A stretch of 64,000 nucleotides of DNA, taken from assembly GCA_018398585.1 (NCBI GenBank), contig JAGTTD010000018.1, forward strand, positions 7,501 to 71,500, given 5' to 3'. The translations under genes and the position numbers were made by a program. Of the stretch, positions 33,841 through 45,500 are shown piece after piece (the first letter of the stretch is position 1; each line of letters starts with the position of its first letter). Below the pieces are notes generated by a model, which was not told the DNA's origin, did not search any database, and saw nothing but the letters and a program-made list of their open reading frames with translations. This DNA comes from Simmondsia chinensis. Lineage: Eukaryota > Streptophyta > Magnoliopsida > Caryophyllales > Simmondsiaceae.

Positions 33841-34242
33841 AATACTACACATAATAGACCGCGTCCCTCCTGTTGTACATACTGCAACAGGATTTCATAA
33901 AGCATTCGGCAATCCCATAGTAGCAATTATGAGTATCTTGAAGTTTACATAGTTACGAAAAATGTACGCTGATATATTAGTATATGATATATAATACTAT
34001 GCGTTACAACTCATGAACAACAATTAGAACGTCACCCTTGGAACACGGCAAGACAAAATGTGCGCTTACACCGTAGTTACAAGGAAGGCAAAAATATGTG
34101 CCCAAAAAAAGGAGGATTCCTTCCATAGTAGGGGGAACTCATATCTAACTCCAAAGTATAATTACATGCCCTCTCACAAAAAAAAAAAAGAAGAGGGGTC
34201 CGGGGAGTATCACAAAACGCAAGACCCTATGATGGAAAGCAA
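33841..34242. other. Spacer between Tat integrase and antisense cargo
   Basis: No domain seen. Includes an A12 run near 34179-34190. It separates the sense coding region from the 3' end of the antisense gene. Confidence 0.5.
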
Positions 34243-37227
34243 CTATGAAGGTCTGCCACCGGTTCCCTCTCTTGAGCGTGAAATATCTTGGTGAAGCTGG
34301 TCAGCCACTCGCTGAAGTAACTCCTGGCCTAAACCAGGACGATTCTGAAGCAAACGGCGAGCAAAACTGGAGAGACCTGAGGTAAAACCCTGCCAGTAAG
34401 AAGAGCTCATCAAACCGCGAAACTCTCCACTAGCTTTGAATTGAGAAACAGCCCCTACGGCACTCTCCGTAGCCCTAGACCCCTCCGCCTGGCGGCATCG
34501 TACCTCATCTTGAAGCTTCTCTAAACGCTCCTGACAGGACATCAACTCCTTCCTTAGTCCTTGTGCTTCTAGAAAAGTCTTTCCTTGCGCTTCTCGGAGA
34601 CTTTGGGCCTCCGTCATTGCTCTCTCCTTCTCTTCACGAATTCTCTGCGCCTCCTCCACGGCGGTATCCCTCTCTTTTTGCAGCAGCAAAAGTGCTTGGG
34701 CCTCTTCTTCCCTAGCTGTCTTCATCCCCTGTATCTCCACGGCTAAGTTCTTGTTTTTTCTCTCCAAGCGAGCGAGCTCTCTAGTTGCTGCCTCCTTCTC
34801 TTGAAACCACCCCAAAACCATGGCTGAAGACCACGAACTAATCTGCAGCCACACCACAAACATGTGAGTCCAAAAGCGGCCATAAAATATCAAAATATAG
34901 TAGAAACGCTACCTTTAAAGCATAAGTGGCAACCGTATCGCCCGTAGCAACCGGTGGCGCTTCTGAAGGAAGTATAGCCAGGCTCGCTCTTCGAATAAGA
35001 TCCACGCCGTCGCGAGGGGAGAGGATAGAAGAACTATTAAAAGAAGGGACTTCAGGAGAAAAGCTCCCACCGCCAATCGCTGCTCCACCCCCCAACGGGG
35101 GAGGTCCCGAGCCAAAAGAAATACCGTGAAAAGGATCCGGTACGGCTGAAAGGTCAATTCTAAATGAAGGAGGAAACCTGTCTAGACCACAACCAACCCC
35201 AAAGTCTACATCGCCAAACAAAGGATTAGAAGGGGGCATCTGGCTTGACGGCTCAATAGAAAGCGGAACCCTTTCCAGTACATCTTCCCCTGAAACCACT
35301 CCCCGTTGAGCGGACACTTCAGGGGCTTCTTCAACTGTTGTTCCCTCACCTACCCTTGGGGCCTCTCACTAAGCGCTGAACTCAACCGCCTCTGTCACAG
35401 CGGCAGCAGGAGCAATTTCTGTTGTATCCCCCCACAAAAGGACTGGGGGCTCTACAGAGACGGTAGTGGCCGTAGTCTCTATCCCTCCAGGTAAGGGCAC
35501 AACCGGTTCCATAGCGACAGAGACGGGCACAGTTTCGGCTGACCTTCCTGATGGAGAAGGCGAAAGCTCAACCGGATCCATGGTAACGGTAACGGTTACG
35601 TCTCCCGATGAACAAACTAAGGCCTCAGGTGAAGCACCTGGCATCTCATCACCAGGACTGGGTACGGATGCCGCCTCTACTGATTGAGGTTCAGGGCAAG
35701 GGGCACTCCTTTCCAATTGAGGTGCTTCAGGCACCGCCTCATGAGTACTCAAGGCGGAAGGAGGCCTCTCCAAAGCAGGAGAAGCTTGTACGACAGGGAC
35801 TCTGGGCACGCTTCCTTGAGAGGCAGATATTCTCGTAGACGGCCCCTCCACTGGAGCCTCACTTCTAGTTTTTCTTTGTTTCTTTGGGCGTGGAGACTCC
35901 CTGGAGGACTCTTTTCTGTTCTCAGCAGAAGCTCTTTTTCCCTTCTTGGAAACCTTCTGGCCCTCAACGGCAACCCTCTTTCCTCTCTCCTCAGCCTTGC
36001 TGGCACCTTGGCGGCAAGCTTCCGTGAGCTGAACAATATCCACATCGACCTCCTGCCCCTCAAAAGCGGTGACCAAAAGCAGGTTATGATAAATAAAAAA
36101 GAACAGCCAAAACTTCTTCCCTTGAGCCAAGAATTAGCTTACCGTTGACTGGCCGAGCACATAAACCTGCTTTTATAAGCACAAGCTCCTGAGCCAAAAC
36201 TTCCTTGACAGCAACAAACCGTGAGCCTAAATCCCTCTCAAAATATCGAACCACCTCCTTATCAAGAGGGGAAAGTTCATCTTCTGAAGGGATATTGCTC
36301 TTATTTACTTTAGTCCAATATGTAGGAAGGAGTAGAGGTTGTGAAGGCCTCACCCAAACAAATTTGCTCTGCCAAAAATTCAACTTAGAGGGATTATTTT
36401 CCACAAACTTCACCCCAGCCTTGCCCTCAAACGTCACTACACCCCTTATTTGCCTAGCCCTAAATAAATAATCAAAACTGCGTATAGAAGGGGTTAATCC
36501 CGCCACATAACAGGTGACTAAATACCCATAAATGTTTCTAAATCCATTGGGGCTAATCTGACTAGGGCACAAAGAATACTGTCTAAAAACTCACTCTAGT
36601 ATACTCGGCAAGGGGAATCTCAACCCTGCCTCCAAAGAATCCACGGTAATTGAAAAAGAGCTAGGGTGACATGGGAACAAAATATTGTCATTTTCCCCCG
36701 GTCCTATAATCTCATAATCAGCAGGGAACTAGAACTTATCTTGAAACTGCTTAATCCCCTAAGCGGTAGACAGGGAAGATACAAATGACCCAAAAGGAAG
36801 CGTTAGCGCCACATCCGGAAATTGGGCACGAACCGCCTCCTCCTCCGGAGACTGTGCAAATAAAGGAGCTAGCCGCGACAACGGCTCTACCATCAGACCC
36901 TCTTCCAAAGAAGTTCCCCGGGTTCCACCCTGGCGGCCACGACCTTGCTGCGCTCTTTTCGGAGCCATCCTCTAAAAAGGAAAAGAAAGAGAAAAAGTCA
37001 GATAAGAGAGCCTTACCCTGATAATTTTGGAGCAGCTCACCAGAGCTCCCTGTGGGCAAATCAGAAGCATTTGTCTCAGAGGACAAGGAGGCATTCCTAG
37101 AACCTGGCCAGCAAAAAGAAGGGGACACCGCTCGGTCAAGTAGCACCCCCACCTTGACTACGGGGCTTGTGGCCAAATTCGCAAGAAATTCATTGATAAT
37201 TTGGACATTTTCATCAGATTCTCCCAT
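34243..37227 (-). CDS. Antisense gene inside Tat element, coiled-coil C-terminus, intron-containing
   Basis: A series of open segments on the minus strand reads as one degenerate gene. From the ATG at 37227: an acidic start (MGESDENVQIINEFLANL), a basic Gly/Arg stretch, and then a domain (about 36700-36150) with FPCHPSSFSITVDSLEAGLRF, SLCPSQISPNGFRNIYGYL and FEGKAGVKF. I match this to the Transposase_28 / 'putative gypsy type transposon' family (PF04195) from memory. A Ser/Pro/Glu-rich linker follows (36060-34930). Residues from 34842 on are a heptad-rich coiled coil (ATRELARLERKNKNLAVEIQ). A GT-AG intron at 34912-34843 joins ...ATYALK to ISSWSS in phase, and a GTAAGC donor lies near 36142. 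Stops near 36755, 36725 and 36595 break it. Confidence 0.6.
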
Positions 37228-37559
37228 GAAAACCCTGACAAAACTGTTCGAAGTTTGAAAACTTTGGAAAAATAAGGAAAATACTCGGAAAAAGCCAAAA
37301 TCAAACTTTAAGTCCAACAAAATACCATCAAACTAACAATAAATTACCTTCGAATCAGGGTAAAAATTGGGTATAAGTAGAAGGAAGAGATAAGTTTCTA
37401 AGGAAAGGGGAAGGGGTTGCTGGAGAGGAAAAAAGGGGTTGAGGGTTTTAGAAGTAAAGCAGACCATAAATGCCCTAAAATAAGAAATGACAACCAAGGG
37501 AAGGGTGTGGCTACACGTCGCTCACATTTAAGAAGCCTTGAATACTGCGCCCTTGAGTA

Positions 37560-38640
37560 AACCCAGAACCCAGCCTTACCGGCTGGGGGCTCTTTATTTT
37601 TAACATTACCTAATTCGGTTACTTTGGTTTAAATTCATTGTTTTATTTTACCCAACCTTTACCGGCTGGGGTTTTTTTATTTAGCGTTATCTAATTTGTT
37701 CACTTTGGTTTAAATGCATTGTTTTAGTTTACCCAGCCTTTATCGACTGGGGGTTTTTTTATTTAGCGTTATCTAATTCGTTTACTTTGGTTTAAATGCA
37801 TTGTTTTATTTTACTCAGCCTTTACCGACTGGGGGCTTTTTTATTTAGCGTTATCTAATTCGTATACTTTGGTTTAAATGCATTGTTTTATTTTACCCAA
37901 CCTTTACGGGCTGGGGGCTTTTTTATTTAGCGTTATCTAATTTGTTCACTTTGGTTTTAAATGCATTATTTTATTTTACCCAGCCTTACCGGCTGGGGGC
38001 TGTTGTTTAACGTTAACTAATTCGTTTACTTTGGTTTAAATGCATTGTTTTAGTTTACCCAGCCTTTACCGGCTGGGGGCTTTTTTATTTAACGTTATCT
38101 AATTCGTTTACTTTGGTTTAAATGCATTGTCTTATTTTACCCAGCCTTTACCGGCTGGGGGCTTTTTTATTTAGCATTATCTAATTCGTTTACTTTGGTT
38201 TAAATGTATTGTTTTATTTTACCCAGCCTTTACCGGCTGGGGGCTTTTTTATTTAGCATTATCTAATTTGTTCACTTTGGTTTTAAATGCATTATTTTAT
38301 TTTACCCAGCCTTACCGGCTGGGGGCTTTTTATTTAGCGTTATCTTATTTGTTCACTTTGGTTTAAATGTATTGTTTTATTTTACCTAGCGTTACCGGCT
38401 GGGGGCTCTTTATTTTTAACGTTACCTAAGATATTTACTTTGGTTTAAATGCATTGTTTTGTTTTACCCAGCCTTACCGGCTGGGGGCTTTTGTTTAAAG
38501 TTACCTAATTCGTTTACTTTGGTTTAAATGCATTGTTTTATTTTACCCAGCCTTTACCGGCTGGGAGTTTTCTAATTGCCCTACTTAAGCTATTTATCTT
38601 AGTTTAAACGATTTCTAGCCTCTACCCACTAGGAGGCTTT
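37560..38640. repeat. Tandem array A, about 81-bp unit, 13 hairpin-bearing copies
   Basis: The unit is close to CCCAGCCTTTACCGGCTGGG, then GGCTTTTTTATTTAGCGTTATC and TAATTCGTTTACTTTGGTTTAAATGCATTGTTTTATTTTA. I count 13 CCCAGCC...GGCTGGG occurrences between 37570 and 38570, plus a degenerate last one to 38640. Each can fold into a GC stem (CCAGCC/GGCTGG) followed by a T run. The array lies in the 3' region of the Tat element, between the two antisense coding units. Confidence 0.95.
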
Positions 38641-38694
38641 CTACGAAACTTCCGCCAACAAAAAACTATGTATGAGGTCACCAGCAATATTGCT

Positions 38695-39110
38695 TAAACG
38701 AGTCTCACCTAACATCGGGACTGGCGGTATACTCTCTCCAGTAGAGGATTTGCAGTTATGCGAGTCCCACCTAACATCGGGACTAGCGGTATACTCTCTC
38801 CAGTAAGGATCCGCAGTTATGCGAGTCCCATCTAACATCGGGACTGGCGGTATACTCTCTCCAGTAGAGGATCTGTAATTACTTAAGTCCCACCTAACAT
38901 CGGGACTGGCGGTATACTCTCTCCAGTAGAGGATCCACAGTTATACGAGTCTCACCTAACATCGAGACTGGCGGTACACTCTCTCCAGAAGAGGATCCGC
39001 AGTTATACGAGTCCCACCTAACATCGGGATTGGCGGTATACTCTCCCCAGTAGAGAGTCTGCAGTTACATAAGTCCCACCTAACACCGGGACTAGCGGTA
39101 TGCACCCACT
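38695..39110. repeat. Tandem array B, about 61-bp unit, 7 copies
   Basis: The unit is close to GAGTCCCACCTAACATCGGG, then ACTGGCGGTATACTCTCTCC and AGTAGAGGATCYGCAGTTATGC. Seven starts are visible (about 38699, 38761, 38822, 38884, 38946, 39008 and 39069), the last partial. GCGGTA also occurs in the 28-bp LTR units, but I see no longer shared sequence. A short minus-strand open frame across the array is only a by-product of the repeat. Confidence 0.95.
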
Positions 39111-39498
39111 AGCATAAAAATCCACAACTAAGGAAGCCCCTGCTCCAAGTAAATGGTAGATCAACAGTGGTAGAAAGTAGCCCGCCAAATTCACAACACG
39201 TCATCCAAAAAGCCAGCAAATAGCGTCCATTCCGGCACAAACAAAAAGCATAAATAAAAGAAGGAAAAATTGGATCTAAGGACCCAACTACACTTTGGAC
39301 AAAAGTAAAAACCTAAATAAATAACCAGCAGGTTAAAACTCCTTAACAAAATAAACCACTAAGAGTACTGCTATACAAAGCAATATTATACAAGCTTGAT
39401 ATGGTAACAAAATAAGCTTGGGGAAGTCAACACCCTTCCAAAAAACAACAAGTTGCCCGCCACTTCCATGTTAGACCTTCATAAAGCAGTGAGACCTT

Positions 39499-40650
39499 TT
39501 ACATAAAGGCCGAAAAAGGCACTATAGGATCGTTACCGCAACGAAATAAAGACCCAGAATAAGAGAACAACTGCGCTTGGAAATCACAACGATGATTTCC
39601 CAAATACACTATGTGCCCGTGTGAATCCCCATGAAGAGCACACCGAAATACTTGATTATGAGCGGTAAAAGCCAGGTGCTCCCTCGTCACGGTAAAACTA
39701 GTAATAACCGGATCCCATCTACCTTTAGACCAAGGTAATCGAACGTAGAAGCGAAACCGTCTCTCCCAAGAAAAAGGATCCTCTAAATGAGGCAAAGTCC
39801 GCACGGTAAAAACAGGACTCCTCAACGTGTCCAAACAAAGGATGGGAGAGTCCGCGGAAGTCTCCCACCACTTAGAAATCTTAGCATCTCGACAGGCAAA
39901 AAGATTCTCACAAACCGCATCAGGAAACGGCATCCTGCAGGAACTACCGGTAGCTGTATTCCATCGAACTATATAAGGGCAGGCTTGAGCATCCCCCAAA
40001 TAATGTCCCCAATCCGACAAAAAGTACAATTCTCTGCCCAAACAAACGTGATCCACGAGAGAGACGTTCCTAGGATCCACATCAAGACTCCCCCAAAAGT
40101 TTTAGCTACCCTCACAAAAGTACACATCATACGCGCTAGGCCAAGGACCCCAGTAAGACTGAGATAAGTCCAGTACCAATAAGTAAAGATAAAAACCAAA
40201 ATCCGCAGCAGTATCAAAGCACCCAAATACCAAATTCAAAGGAGAATCCGCATAACCCATGGAAACTCCATCAGGAAGAGGAACCAGTTGGCGCACCCCC
40301 ACAGCCGGGTTATAGACAAACAGCCGGGAAAGATTATAATCATGGCACAGCAGTAAACCGCCTTCCACGCCCAAAACGCGAACGTTATCGGTCAGGACCT
40401 CTAACACCTCAGCAGGGACAACCGGAGAAAAATCTCCCGAAAAGGAAAAAACCTCCAAATTATCGCTGCGTGAGTCAGTTTTAGGCTGCAGAAAAAATCC
40501 CTCAGCAGTACGGCTTAAAGAACGAAAGGATTGCCTTCTAACAAATTCATAATAAAAAAGCAGGTCACGAGCAACAGGCGATATGCAAGTAAACCTTAAG
40601 ATTGATTTGAAGGGAAGCCGCGACCAAATTTTACAAGTAATATCATCCAT
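39499..40650 (-). pseudogene. Antisense F-box-like gene carried by the Tat element, one premature stop
   Basis: The minus-strand frame starts at ATG 40650 and is open to 39499 (383 codons) except for one TAA at 40104-40102. Residues 1-40 fit an F-box: MDDITCKIWSRLPFKSILRF, then TCISPVARDLLFYYEFV, matching the L-P-x-K-S-L-x-R-F-x-C-V-S spacing. The rest looks like an F-box-associated beta-propeller: GGLLLCHDYNLSRLFVYNPA, VRQLVPLPDG, then ELYFLSDWGHYLGD and SPILCLDTLRSP. F-box proteins recruit substrates to SCF ubiquitin ligases through SKP1. This ORF lies between tandem array B and the 3' LTR, inside the element and antisense to it, so it was probably captured from the host. It has no visible intron. 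The stop could be a real inactivation or a recent mutation. Confidence 0.78.
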
Positions 40651-40837
40651 AATAAAAAATGAGGGAAGTAAACAAGGGAAAAACAAAAGTTCAAAAGTTC
40701 TTTTTTAATCAACTTGGACACTTAATAAAAACTGACCAACTAAGACACATCTTTTTAACCAAGGCCTTGAGGGATACTAACCCCATATTCAGGGGTATTT
40801 ATAACAAAACACTTTGAGGATAAAAAGCACATTTTTT

Positions 40838-40857
40838 CCCCAAAGTGGGGGGCTAAC
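40838..40857 (+). other. Polypurine tract of the Tat element
   Basis: AAAGTGGGGGGCTAAC directly precedes the 3' LTR and contains the purine run expected to prime plus-strand synthesis. Confidence 0.75.
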
Positions 40858-41198
40858 TGTTAAGAGAGGCGACAACTACTAAGAAAACCGCCACCCCAAT
40901 TAAAGCCGCATAAACGTCTCGGTGAACATTCACCCCGAGTGTTTACCGTAACCCTGGCCCAATAGCACCAAAACAAAAGCGCCTAAGTCACTCTCACGCC
41001 CAAGTAACTCTCTTGAAAACCGTCTATCACCCCTAGGCGGTACTCTTTCCTCCATCACCCCTAGGCGGGACTTCTTCCTACATAACGCCAACAAACCCAT
41101 CCCCATCTACTATAAATATAGCAAGAATTAAAACAAGAAGGCAAAGAACTTGAGCCCGGTTCTCCCTTGAAAGATCCCAACCAAAAAACTCCGAAACA
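40858..41198 (+). repeat. Tat element 3' LTR
   Basis: 341 bp, begins TGTTAAGAGAGGCGAC and ends GAAACA. TATAAATA at about 41111-41118. It has two copies of the 28-bp unit, against four in the 5' LTR, which accounts for nearly all of the 58-bp length difference. Confidence 0.95.
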
Positions 41199-41203
41199 CA
41201 ACA

Positions 41204-42480
41204 TATCCCTGAATAGGTAAAGTAAATCTTATATTCTCAAGTATGTCATTATTACACAAAGTTTATGCTTTATGCAATAGATAAAATTTGTCCCCTAATA
41301 AACACACTTATTAAATACTGTATCAAAACCAATTAATATAATTCAATTTCATAACAAAATGTGCACATTTTAAAAGATATTGTATTAGGAGACCATTACA
41401 ATTTTCTTGATAAAATGTCCTTTTAGGTCATATGGATTTTTTTTTTGGACAAAAGATCATAATGGATTTGTAGATTTATGAAATTGATGTTGTCATGCCA
41501 CCTCAATCCAACCTCCCATAAACCAAAAGAAAATGCATCATTTGAGATGGCTAGAATTCTTATGTTAAAATTAAAAACCGCCTACAAATAAATTAGTGGA
41601 TGAATCAAAGAGTTGATCACCAGAATTACCGGTAGGACTAGGGATGACAACAATCTTCATTATTATTCACCCAAGCCCCCCGCCAACCAACAGACAACTC
41701 AGAGAGGATGAGTTACCAACAACGTGACGACTTGTCTCTCGGTTGCTCTTCCCGGTGCCAAGTTGGCCAAATTCATACCCTCTACCTTGTTCAAGTCTCG
41801 ATAATCTTGTGTATACTGAGCTTTTCTTTCTTTCTTTTTTTATCTAGTTCAGTTTTCTTTATGTGTGAGTGTTTATTGTGTTTATAAAATCAAACATGTT
41901 ATATAATTGTGGTATTCAATAAATAATTACAAGTTTAAGGTTGCAGCTTGTTACAATAAAGTCTTTCTTAAGCATAAACTTGCAGTTTAGGATTAATGTT
42001 GTGGTAAATTCTAGAAAAAACAGCTTTAAATTCTTTGCTAATTTGTTGAATTCGTTAAATCTAACTAGTGGTGGAGAGAGTTGTTTACTTACATGAATTA
42101 ATGCAGAGCACTAATTTATTGGAATACTTACAACCAAATGAAGCTAGAATTTCTTTCTGAAATTAGTGTGCCATTGGCTTTTAAGTAGCATTGGTTGAAG
42201 ATTGCTAATTACCTTCTAAAAGCATGGCTCAAAATCATTTTTGAATTTTCAACTAAATGCATTATTGATGTTAATGTTTTGAGGTCTTTCACCTTGATAT
42301 AATGTCTTTTTAATTGATGGAGTAATTATAAAAATATAAGATTTTAAAATCTGTAAAAATAAAGCGGTTAAATGTTTTTCCAACTTAAAAAAGTGGTGAG
42401 TCAAATCCTCTGAAAACAGCCGAGACTTACGTATGTGCAAAAAAATACTCTTGCTTATTTTACTCTTAATTCATACAGAA
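41204..42480. promoter_or_regulatory. Intergenic and presumed promoter region of THO3
   Basis: About 1.3 kb of AT-rich DNA between the Tat element and THO3, with no gene or recognisable element. The 5' UTR probably starts after 42400; a purine-rich GAAGTCGAAGAGGAGGAG lies at 42483-42500. No TATA box could be placed with confidence. Confidence 0.35.
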
Positions 42481-42527
42481 ACGAAGTCGAAGAGGAGGAG
42501 TCGGTCGTAAAATTGGAAGAGGCGAAA

Positions 42528-45500
42528 ATGGAGGAAACAATTCCCTTTAAGAATCTTCACAACAGAGAATATCAAGGTCACAAGAAAAAGGTTTTAGGTT
42601 TACAGTTCCCTTTTCGTCATTTTTTTGAATACTGTTCAAAATTCATCGGTGATTTTGAGATTGCTGCTGCTGCTGCTGAAGGTGCATTCGGTCGCGTGGA
42701 ATTGCAGCGGAACCAAGCTAGCTTCCGGTTCTGTTGATCAAACTGCTCGAGTCTGGCACATTGAACCTCACGCTCATGTAACTTTCCTACCTTCTCCTCC
42801 CGGACTTGCTTAATACTGAAAGCTATAGGGGCCTGCTTAGAAGCACATGAAAACTGGACAAGTTTCCAAAAATCCTCTTTTTCTTACAAGCGAGGGGTGT
42901 ATTTGAATTTGTTGCTTTGAGGGTTTCTTAGAAGCGAGGAGGGTTTTTTTGCAGGAAATTCCTATGGTAATCCTGGGTAATTCCTGTGTAACTGTACCTG
43001 TTGATATTTGTTGCAGGGCAAGGTCAAGGACGTTGAGTTGAAAGGGCACACGGATAGCGTGGATCAGCTGTGTTGGGACCCTAAACATTCAGATTTGCTT
43101 GCAACTGCATCAGGGGACAGAACAGTTCGTCTGTGGGATGCTCGCAGTAAGTCTTCATAGATATACTTACCTGAAGCGACGGAAAGGAGATTAGAAATGC
43201 CTTACAGTTAACGTAGGCATATCTTTTTACTATTTCGATGACCCCCCGAGTTTACTCTTATTTGCTCCACTTACTTTGTCTTATGAAGATTGTTCTTTTC
43301 GCTTTTGAGTACTTTTGATAACATCATTCATCTCTTGAGCTCGCATCTCAAAGATACGCGACTCTCACTTTGCACCAAAGGGCAAATGAAGGTAGTCTGA
43401 GAATCGTACAAATAGACCAAAATGTCCTTTTCAGTTGTGTACACTAAACATGTTGGATTTGTTTTGAGTTTTCTTGATTTTTTGGAATCTTGTATAGTGG
43501 AAACAAATTTGTACTGAGTCACTCTTCTATTTCCCGTCAACAATGTAGTGTATTAGCATCTGAAGGACTACTCAAGATTGGTTATGTTTTCTGCATGAAG
43601 TTGAAATTTGTGATAGTGACAAACAATGAAAGCATGCCTCATAGACTAAGTGATTTTGATATATCAAACGGCATTCATCATGTTTATCTCGGTCATGCAG
43701 GTGGAAAATGTTCACAGCAGGCAGAACTAAGTGGAGAAAATATCAACATCACGTACAAACCTGATGGGACACATATAGCTGTTGGGAATAGGGTGAATTT
43801 TGCAATTTCCCTTTTCTTTTGCTGACTAGCGTGTTTTCCATATTCACTGCTAACTTTCTTTTATTCATACTAGTGAAGCACTAGGTGGTGTTTGGTTTAT
43901 TTGTTTATTGGCAAGTTGTGATCTTTGCTTTCTACATTCCCCTTTCACATTCTAGGTCCTCTGGAATGTGTAAACTTATGTTGTTCTGTGGTGTATTTAT
44001 TGTAGGAAGATGAGTTGACAATATTGGATGTTAGGAAATTCAAACCAATTCACAAGCGCAAGTTTTCTTATGAGGTAAGCCAGTTTGGGTTGCTGCTACT
44101 TTCTCTGCACAACTGCTGAGCTGAATGTTTATGTTTCATATTGATGATTGCTTTAAATGATCTTTGAGAAGCGCAATAACTTATGGCATTTAAAGGCCCG
44201 AATTCAGATGTTATCTATACTTGATGTTATAATGGTTGATTTAACATCTTTGTTTTGATGCTGGCTTATGAGTTTGTGGACTGTTGACAATGGACTGTTG
44301 ACAAGGGCCTGAAGTTTCTTTATCGTTAAGATATTTGACCTACTGTAGAATTGTAAACTTTGAGGCAAATAAACTTTGGTTTCGTGTTTTACAATCGATT
44401 TGAGGAGCTGAAACTTAGATGTGTTTACAGAAAAGTCCTTAGATGATAGCCACAAAGCTCCTAAATGTTCTTAAATGTCACCTTTGAAAGAAGGTAAGCT
44501 TACATTCCTGAGACCTTGCTGACGCTTATCATAAGGATTTGGAGGTTGAGAGATGTTTGAAGATATCTAGTTCTAGTAGACCGGCTTTGCCTGCTGGAGA
44601 ATCTAATCATGTTAGTTCAGGTTCCAGCAAAAAGCCTTCCCCATCAACTCAAACTCAAGGTCATTCCCAAAGCCAACTAGTTAGCTCCAATGGGGTAAAA
44701 TCAACCCTGTCCTACTCCACCACTTCTATCATTTTTTTTAGGTGTTAAGAAAAAGGTCATATTACTTTTTGTTTTCCCCATCGTGCTTAGCAATAGGCTA
44801 TGAGGCTCCCATTGACCCTGAGCAATGAGATGAAATTGTTGAGTCTTTAGAACCACCTTTAGATGAGGAGAACCTTCAAGGTCAACAAGAAGCACTACAA
44901 GGTTTAGGGGGAACAACAGATGTCATGAGATGTGTCTTATCGTCACTTGTCTTTCTAGACTTTTGAAAGAGGACTAGCACATTTGAGACCTTCGTGAAAT
45001 TTGGGGATAAACCGTGTAGACTTGTTATTGATGGGGAAGCTCCATGAATGTTATCCCTAGGTCTGTTGTTAAGAGAGTCAACCTTAAGAAACCACATGTT
45101 ACTTCTTTTAGTGTGTGTTGGGTTAAAGACAACCTCTTTGCTGATATCCCATAGATGTCAGTTTCTCCTCTCATTAGGCAACTATTCTGACAAAATTTGG
45201 TGTAATGTTTTGCGTATGGATGTAGCTCATGTGCTTCTAGTACGTCCGTGGATTTATGATGTTGATTCTACCAACTTTGGGTGAGAGAACACTTATGTAT
45301 CCAATCATGATGGACATAGAATTATCTTGAAACTTGCTAGGCACATTGAGCATGTGAGAATAAAATCTAAGTAAGAAAACAACCCTTTTAGTCTCCCCAC
45401 CCTTCAAGTTCTAGAATTCATCTTGTAAATCCAAGGGATGGTGAGAAAGAAGGTAGAAGTTGCAGTCCTTGATTGCCTTGGTATCTAGAATTCAGCCTGA

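Larger units (their letters stand above)
28374..41198 (+). mobile_element. Ty3/gypsy Tat-lineage LTR retrotransposon, 12.8 kb, with antisense cargo
   Basis: LTRs at 28374-28772 and 40858-41198 are flanked by a perfect 5-bp target duplication CAACA (28369-28373 and 41199-41203). Order on the plus strand: LTR, PBS, gag, protease, RT, RNase H, a second RNase H, integrase, a long 3' region, purine tract, LTR. Integrase after RT defines gypsy, and the dual RNase H without chromodomain defines Tat. The pol frame has several stops and a frameshift, and the RT catalytic box is altered. The 3' region (33840-40840) carries two antisense coding units and two tandem arrays. Antisense ORFs and 3' tandem repeats are known in Tat elements. 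An F-box-like one is not known to me. Confidence 0.95.

Noticed and set aside
35684..36148. Plus-strand frame of 154 codons inside the Tat 3' region
   Set aside because: It overlaps the minus-strand Ser/Pro-rich linker, whose neighbours and splice phase support the minus strand.
36969..37017. Possible second intron in the antisense Tat gene (GTAAGG donor, TTTTTAG acceptor)
   Set aside because: Splicing there leads into the frame that lacks the downstream domain, so the junction is not supported as read.
38641..38838. Minus-strand frame of 65 codons
   Set aside because: It is a translation of the 61-bp tandem array; the peptide repeats because the DNA does.
37560..39110. CRISPR-like array
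   Set aside because: Units are contiguous tandem repeats with no unique spacers, in a plant retrotransposon.
42435..42527. N-terminal extension of THO3
   Set aside because: The frame is open upstream but has no ATG before 42528, and the family's conserved start is at 42528.
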